A stretch of DNA of 11,000 nucleotides from Glandiceps talaboti (taxonomy: Eukaryota; Hemichordata; Enteropneusta; Spengelidae). Shown piece after piece: positions 7,945-11,000 of the stretch. Where the stretch lies: positions 8,805,776-8,816,775 of the forward strand of contig NC_135568.1 in the NCBI RefSeq assembly GCF_964340395.1, given 5' to 3'. Each line of letters starts with the position of its first letter. Positions within the stretch are counted from its first letter, which is position 1. The notes beneath the pieces are model-generated. The model was not told where the DNA came from and searched no databases. It saw nothing but the letters and a program-made list of their open reading frames with translations. The position numbers and the translations under genes were made by a program.

Positions 7945-9719
7945 CGATCAAGAGAAAGCCTCCCAAGAAGAGCACGAAGAAGGGAACCTCCAAAAAGAAA
8001 GGTAATAAGAAAGGGACGAAAAAGGAGAGTAGCAAGAAAGAAGAGTCAGTCAAGAGAGACCTGCCACATTCTGCAAGTGATGTCGGTCCTCCTGTCTCTA
8101 ATAAAGTCAAACGGAAGAAAAGGCCGGCTACCATAGCAACAGCAGATATTAAAATGATGGAGCCATCTAAAGTAAGTCGACTGGCCCATTACGATCGCAT
8201 CGATGAGTTATTAAAAGGATCGCCAGGTCAAAGTGGAGAAGAACCATCTAGCGTTGCCTCGTCCCCAGCCAGAGGACTGACTATCCGCGAAGCATACGCA
8301 TCACGTGCCTCGAACTCGAAAGAAGGTGGATCGGCATCCACACCAACGTCGCCACAATTGGAAAGGAAAAGGGTTACCATTGACGACGAAACAAAATCGG
8401 ACACTGAAGTAGAAATTGCTAAATCAGAGGAACGTACCGCTGAGGCCATTTCTCCTATCGAGGAGACTGTAGGAAAGGAAAGTACCGAGCAGACTGGTAA
8501 AGGGGAGGAAGAGGATAGCAATGAGCCCCAACAAGTTTCTGAGGTGCCATGTGTTGGCGAGAAAAAGAAGGAGGCTGCCGCTTCTGGGAGTGATAAGGTG
8601 AGTCAGAAAAAGAAATCAAAGAAACCGACTCACAGATCTCGAAGTGAAACTAGAACTAATGATTCGAAGAAAAAGGATATGTATCGTTCTGACAGTGAGT
8701 CAGACACTCGAACCGGAAGTTGGCAGCGGAAACGCAGACGGAGATTGTCATCACCCGGAACTGGGTCTAGACCATCATCCATTGCGTCAATCTATTCTTT
8801 GGAATTAAAAGTAATGGATGTAACGACGGCGTTAAAATTGGCAAATTACAATAAACCTGATTGGAGCAGCAGGGATGACCTTGAAAAGGTTCTTTGTGAA
8901 TATTCAGAAGATGAGAAACGATCAAAAAGTGACACACCAATCAAATCTAAGAAAAGTCCTAAAAAGGCAAAAGACACAGAAAAGGAGTCTGATGATAAAA
9001 CTGATGGAAAATTACCAAAGGGAAAATCAGTTAAGAAAAGTAAAGCAAAGGATAAAGACACTGAAAGTGAAAAGGAGAAAGAGAAAGAAAAAACTGAAGA
9101 GCCACAACCCGAGGGAGAAAATGACAAAGAAAGTGAAAATAAAGTTGAAGAGGTTGCATCAACAACAGACGATGTTGTCTTGGTGGTACCAGAAAAAAGT
9201 GGAAGTTCGAAAGACAACAAAAAGAGTGTTAGAAAACGCAAAAGTGCAGCGAAAAAGAAGGCTTCAAGAAAGGAAGCAAAAACACGTAATTCGTCTGATC
9301 CTGACCTTGCTCCTACTCAGGATATTGAAGAAATGGAAACAGATTTCTCGGATGAGGAGCGAGCAAGACGACGTAATGATGAATTTGAAGTACCTATTAC
9401 ACCTGTATTAGTATTATTTTTATCTTACATTCTGGTCGGAGCCATCATCTTCTCACAATTAATCGAGGAATGGGACATTCCAACTGGAATATATTTCTGT
9501 TTCATTACCTTGACAACCATTGGATTCGGGGATTTTGTGCCCGATGATGATTTGTACAGTTTAGTTGCGTGCACTCTTTATACAATGATCGGTATGGCTA
9601 TAACTTCCATGTGTATAGCCCTTATGATCAAAAAGTTTGTTTCATCTGTTAGAAAATTTGGCAGACGAATTGGCATTATCAAAGATGAGGATGAGGAGCA
9701 TCAATTTGAGGACAGATGA
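7945..9719 (+). CDS. K2P potassium channel, terminal exon: giant M2-M3 loop, M3, pore loop 2, M4, short C-tail
   Basis: The acceptor TTATTTCAG ends at 7944. The frame entered from the previous exon (phase 1, joined codon CCG) is open from 7947 to the TGA at 9717-9719, so the Met at 8154 is internal. In joined numbering (Tyr at 7272 = 1), residues 75-555 are a hydrophilic Lys/Glu/Ser-rich cytoplasmic loop. M3 is about 556-578 (VPITPVLVLFLSYILVG onward). P2 carries TTIGFGD at 597-603 (9513-9533). M4 is about 613-635, with GMAITSMCIALM matching the TWK-type GLAxxSMC pattern. A 29-residue tail ends in acidic residues. Two such subunits form one K+-selective pore from four P loops, which sets background K+ conductance. 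Most K2P M2-M3 loops are tens of residues and TRESK's is just over a hundred, but here it is about 510. The tail is unusually short, as in TRESK. Nearest type by pore and M4: invertebrate TWK. Orthology is not assigned. Confidence 0.95.
8739..8756 (+). other. Candidate PKA / 14-3-3 site RRLSSP in the channel loop
   Basis: Joined residues 339-344 read RRLSSP, preceded by more basic residues (KRRR). The pattern fits both the PKA consensus (RRxS) and the relaxed mode-I 14-3-3 consensus RxxSxP, with Ser342 as the phospho-acceptor. TRESK channels are known to be held inactive by 14-3-3 bound to a PKA site in the same M2-M3 loop. The function here is inferred from the motif. Confidence 0.4.
9285..9302 (+). 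other. Second candidate 14-3-3 site RNSSDP in the channel loop
   Basis: Joined residues 521-526 read RNSSDP, fitting RxxSxP with Ser524 as acceptor, about 30 residues before M3. Together with the site at residue 342, one 14-3-3 dimer could in principle bridge both. This is motif evidence only, in a Ser/Arg-rich context where such matches arise easily. Confidence 0.3.
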
Positions 9720-9935
9720 AAATATGCAAATCAGGATGACCCTTGACCCTGCTTGCAGTTCTTCATTGTACATTGGATCATTTTGTTATAACAAGTTTAA
9801 TACTGTAATGTAGATACTAATAGTTACTGTAGTTACCTAAGATTGTCATTTTCCACGTTCTAGTATATGATCTAGTCTTTTAATAGCAGCACCGATTGTA
9901 CCATAATCGATAATAATGAACGAAAGAATTCGTAC

Positions 9936-9952
9936 TAGCGCCACTGGTGGCG
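9936..9952. promoter_or_regulatory. CTCF-like inverted word TAGCGCCACTGGTGGCG
   Basis: It contains a perfect 6-bp inverted repeat, CGCCAC-TG-GTGGCG, and resembles the reverse CTCF core TAGCGCC-CCC-TGGTGGC with one base fewer in the middle. A shorter related word, CCACAGAGGGCGAT, lies at 2085-2098. Binding is unproven, and a dispersed repeat fragment is equally possible. Confidence 0.25.
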
Positions 9953-10166
9953 AACTAACCATTGCCGTTTTCACTGAGTGCAATATTGAATATCTTTGTA
10001 TCCCATTTCCATGTAGGAAATATTCTGATGACATTGTGATTATTTGATAATTTTAGCTTCTGTTTGAGAACGCAAAGTGGACAACTTTTACATGCGGTAA
10101 TTACATCGCGACTAGCACCATAGGAGTGAGTTTTTGTTGTACATAGACCATGATGCTGTTCTTCTG

Positions 10167-10174
10167 TGACGTCA
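10167..10174. promoter_or_regulatory. Perfect CRE palindrome TGACGTCA
   Basis: An exact CREB/ATF full site in GTGACGTCAT context, in the presumed 3' UTR and about 170 bp before another X-box-like site. Confidence 0.35.
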
Positions 10175-10314
10175 TAACTCCTAGATCAGATGCAGTTTCA
10201 TCCATCTTTGTTTCTGTTTACTTCTCATTCATCTACCGTAGTTGATACTATGCAAGCACACAGTTGTATAACAATTCTTCTACATTCAATTGGTAGTTTC
10301 CAGAATTTCAACAG

Positions 10315-10320
10315 AATAAA
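10315..10320 (+). terminator. Candidate polyadenylation signal AATAAA
   Basis: This is a canonical hexamer about 595 nt past the stop codon and the first one on the coding strand downstream. A short T/G-rich stretch (AGGTTGT, about 10334-10340) follows, as expected of a downstream element. An X-box-like word lies just beyond (10336-10349). Confidence 0.5.
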
Positions 10321-10335
10321 ACTTCCTACAATCAG

Positions 10336-10349
10336 GTTGTCATAGTAAC
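10336..10349. promoter_or_regulatory. RFX / X-box-like site GTTGTCATAGTAAC
   Basis: 11 of 14 matches to the RFX palindrome, 15 bp past the candidate polyadenylation signal and upstream of the unrecognised coding-like region. Confidence 0.3.
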
Positions 10350-10426
10350 AATTGCCTGTTCCACAAATCGATTACAATTGTTATATTATTTTCACATTAC
10401 TATCATGAAACTTATTTCCAATTTTC

Positions 10427-10486
10427 TTTCTTTTTTAATGGTTGATTCTTTTTCTCCGCCTTTTCTTTTTTAATGGTTGTTTCTTT
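10427..10486. repeat. Pyrimidine-rich imperfect direct repeat, two copies about 35 bp apart
   Basis: TTTCTTTTTTAATGGTTG followed by ATTCTTT (about 10427-10451) recurs as TTTCTTTTTTAATGGTTG followed by TTTCTTT (about 10462-10486). It is T/C-rich and lies just upstream of the coding-like stretch at 10604. It could be simple-sequence duplication. Confidence 0.6.
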
Positions 10487-10603
10487 ATCTCTTATCTTTA
10501 CCTTGTTATACACTACCATGAAAGAAGGGTTTCTTCAAGTAACTGCAAAATGTAGTCTGTAAGATACAACATTGTGTACTGCACTATCAGCTTGCTCTCA
10601 CAG

Positions 10604-10964
10604 GCAGAAGATGTTATTTTACTACCTAATGATGTGTGTTTGAACTTCAAATCACTAGTTCTGAAGGGGGACCCTAAATATTTTCATCTTTCGGGCACAG
10701 GTGTATATATATCAAGTCATGAAGTAGTACAGTCTCTTGCAGTCTGTGCATTGCCAAAAAAAAGTCCAGGTGAAACAACCTCTCTCTTTCCACCAATCAA
10801 CTGAATCAGCAGTTTCAATTCATGCAAGTACGAATGTGCAGCGTAAATTGCCGCCAACTTACAAATTTGTCAAGACATTTGCTGAAAATGGAATTATAGA
10901 AAGTAGGGTTTATTCACCACATATAGAATGGAATATCCATCACCATACCTTTGTACATTCATGA
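10604..10964 (+). pseudogene. Unrecognised coding-like stretch in two frames (exon or frameshifted remnant)
   Basis: After an acceptor-like TCTCACAG (ends 10603), one frame reads AEDVILLPNDVCLNFKSLVL and continues through DPKYFHLSGTG to a stop at 10802-10804. A second frame is open from about 10737 to the TGA at 10962-10964 and contains the protein-like PPTYKFVKTFAENGIIESRV. The two overlap around an A8 run (10756-10763), where an indel would join them. A GT after CACAG at 10701 could instead be a donor, making 10604-10700 a 97-bp exon. I recognise no family. It could be a decayed gene or transposon piece, exons of a downstream gene, or chance. Confidence 0.3.
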
Positions 10965-11000
10965 CACGATGACCATATGGGCTAATCTTGATGTAGAAGT

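Larger units (their letters stand above)
9720..10340 (+). other. Probable 3' UTR of the K2P gene
   Basis: This is non-coding sequence after the TGA. The first canonical AATAAA downstream of the stop is at 10315-10320, giving a UTR of about 600-620 nt. It contains a perfect CRE (10167-10174) and a CTCF-like inverted word (9936-9952). The extent is inferred from the signal only. No transcript evidence is available. Confidence 0.5.

Noticed and set aside
8154-8156. The Met at 8154 as the start of a separate 521-residue protein
   Set aside because: The same frame is open back to the splice acceptor at 7944 and continues in phase from the M2 exon, and the C-terminal half is only M3-P2-M4 of a K2P channel, which needs the upstream half.
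8101-8160. Calcineurin PxIxIT-like PATIAT in the channel loop
   Set aside because: The hydrophobic residues are out of register with the PxIxIT consensus, so it does not support calcineurin docking.
8875-9411. Lys-rich + strand frame, and Ser/Phe-rich minus frames (8228-8521, 8846-9241) overlapping the channel exon
   Set aside because: They are frame shadows of the long purine-rich K2P loop. None has its own splice or start evidence.

Overview
The window is animal nuclear DNA. It is AT-rich, rich in microsatellites, and carries one split gene with GT-AG introns. The protein family, the marine-invertebrate style of repeats and the gene-poor spacing suggest an invertebrate metazoan, possibly a marine lophotrochozoan or an invertebrate deuterostome. 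The sequence alone does not give a species or phylum.

The only gene I can support well is on the + strand at 7270-9719. It is the 3' part of a two-pore-domain potassium channel (K2P, TWK-like), in two exons (7270-7491 and 7945-9719) joined by a 453-bp phase-1 intron. The first visible exon opens inside pore loop 1, in the Gly codon before Tyr-Gly-His, and encodes the end of P1 and helix M2. The last exon encodes an exceptionally long M2-M3 cytoplasmic loop (the whole loop is about 510 residues), then M3, P2 (TTIGFGD), M4 and a short tail. The exon or exons for the N-terminus, M1 and the start of P1 were not found, so the gene is 5'-partial and its upstream intron probably covers all of 1-7269. 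A 3' UTR follows, with one AATAAA at 10315-10320.

The rest is intronic or intergenic. At 979-1208 there is a four-copy 68-bp tandem repeat, directly followed by a fold-back (MITE-like) element at 1227-1438. Then come a C3-tract array predicted to form a minus-strand G-quadruplex (1867-1897), ATG/GTG (2185-2280), TACA (3037-3226), AT (4889-4972) and TACACA/TACA (5427-5530) microsatellites, and a possible degenerate dispersed repeat (about 6190-6620). Two palindromic regulatory words recur more often than base composition predicts: four perfect CREs (TGACGTCA) and four RFX/X-box-like 14-mers. Past the channel gene, 10604-10964 holds a coding-like but frame-broken stretch that I do not recognise.

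The most notable point is the channel architecture. It combines TWK-like pore and membrane sequences with a TRESK-like layout (long M2-M3 loop, short C-tail). The loop has grown into a charged, probably disordered domain carrying two RxxSxP candidate 14-3-3 sites and one isolated ordered-looking segment.
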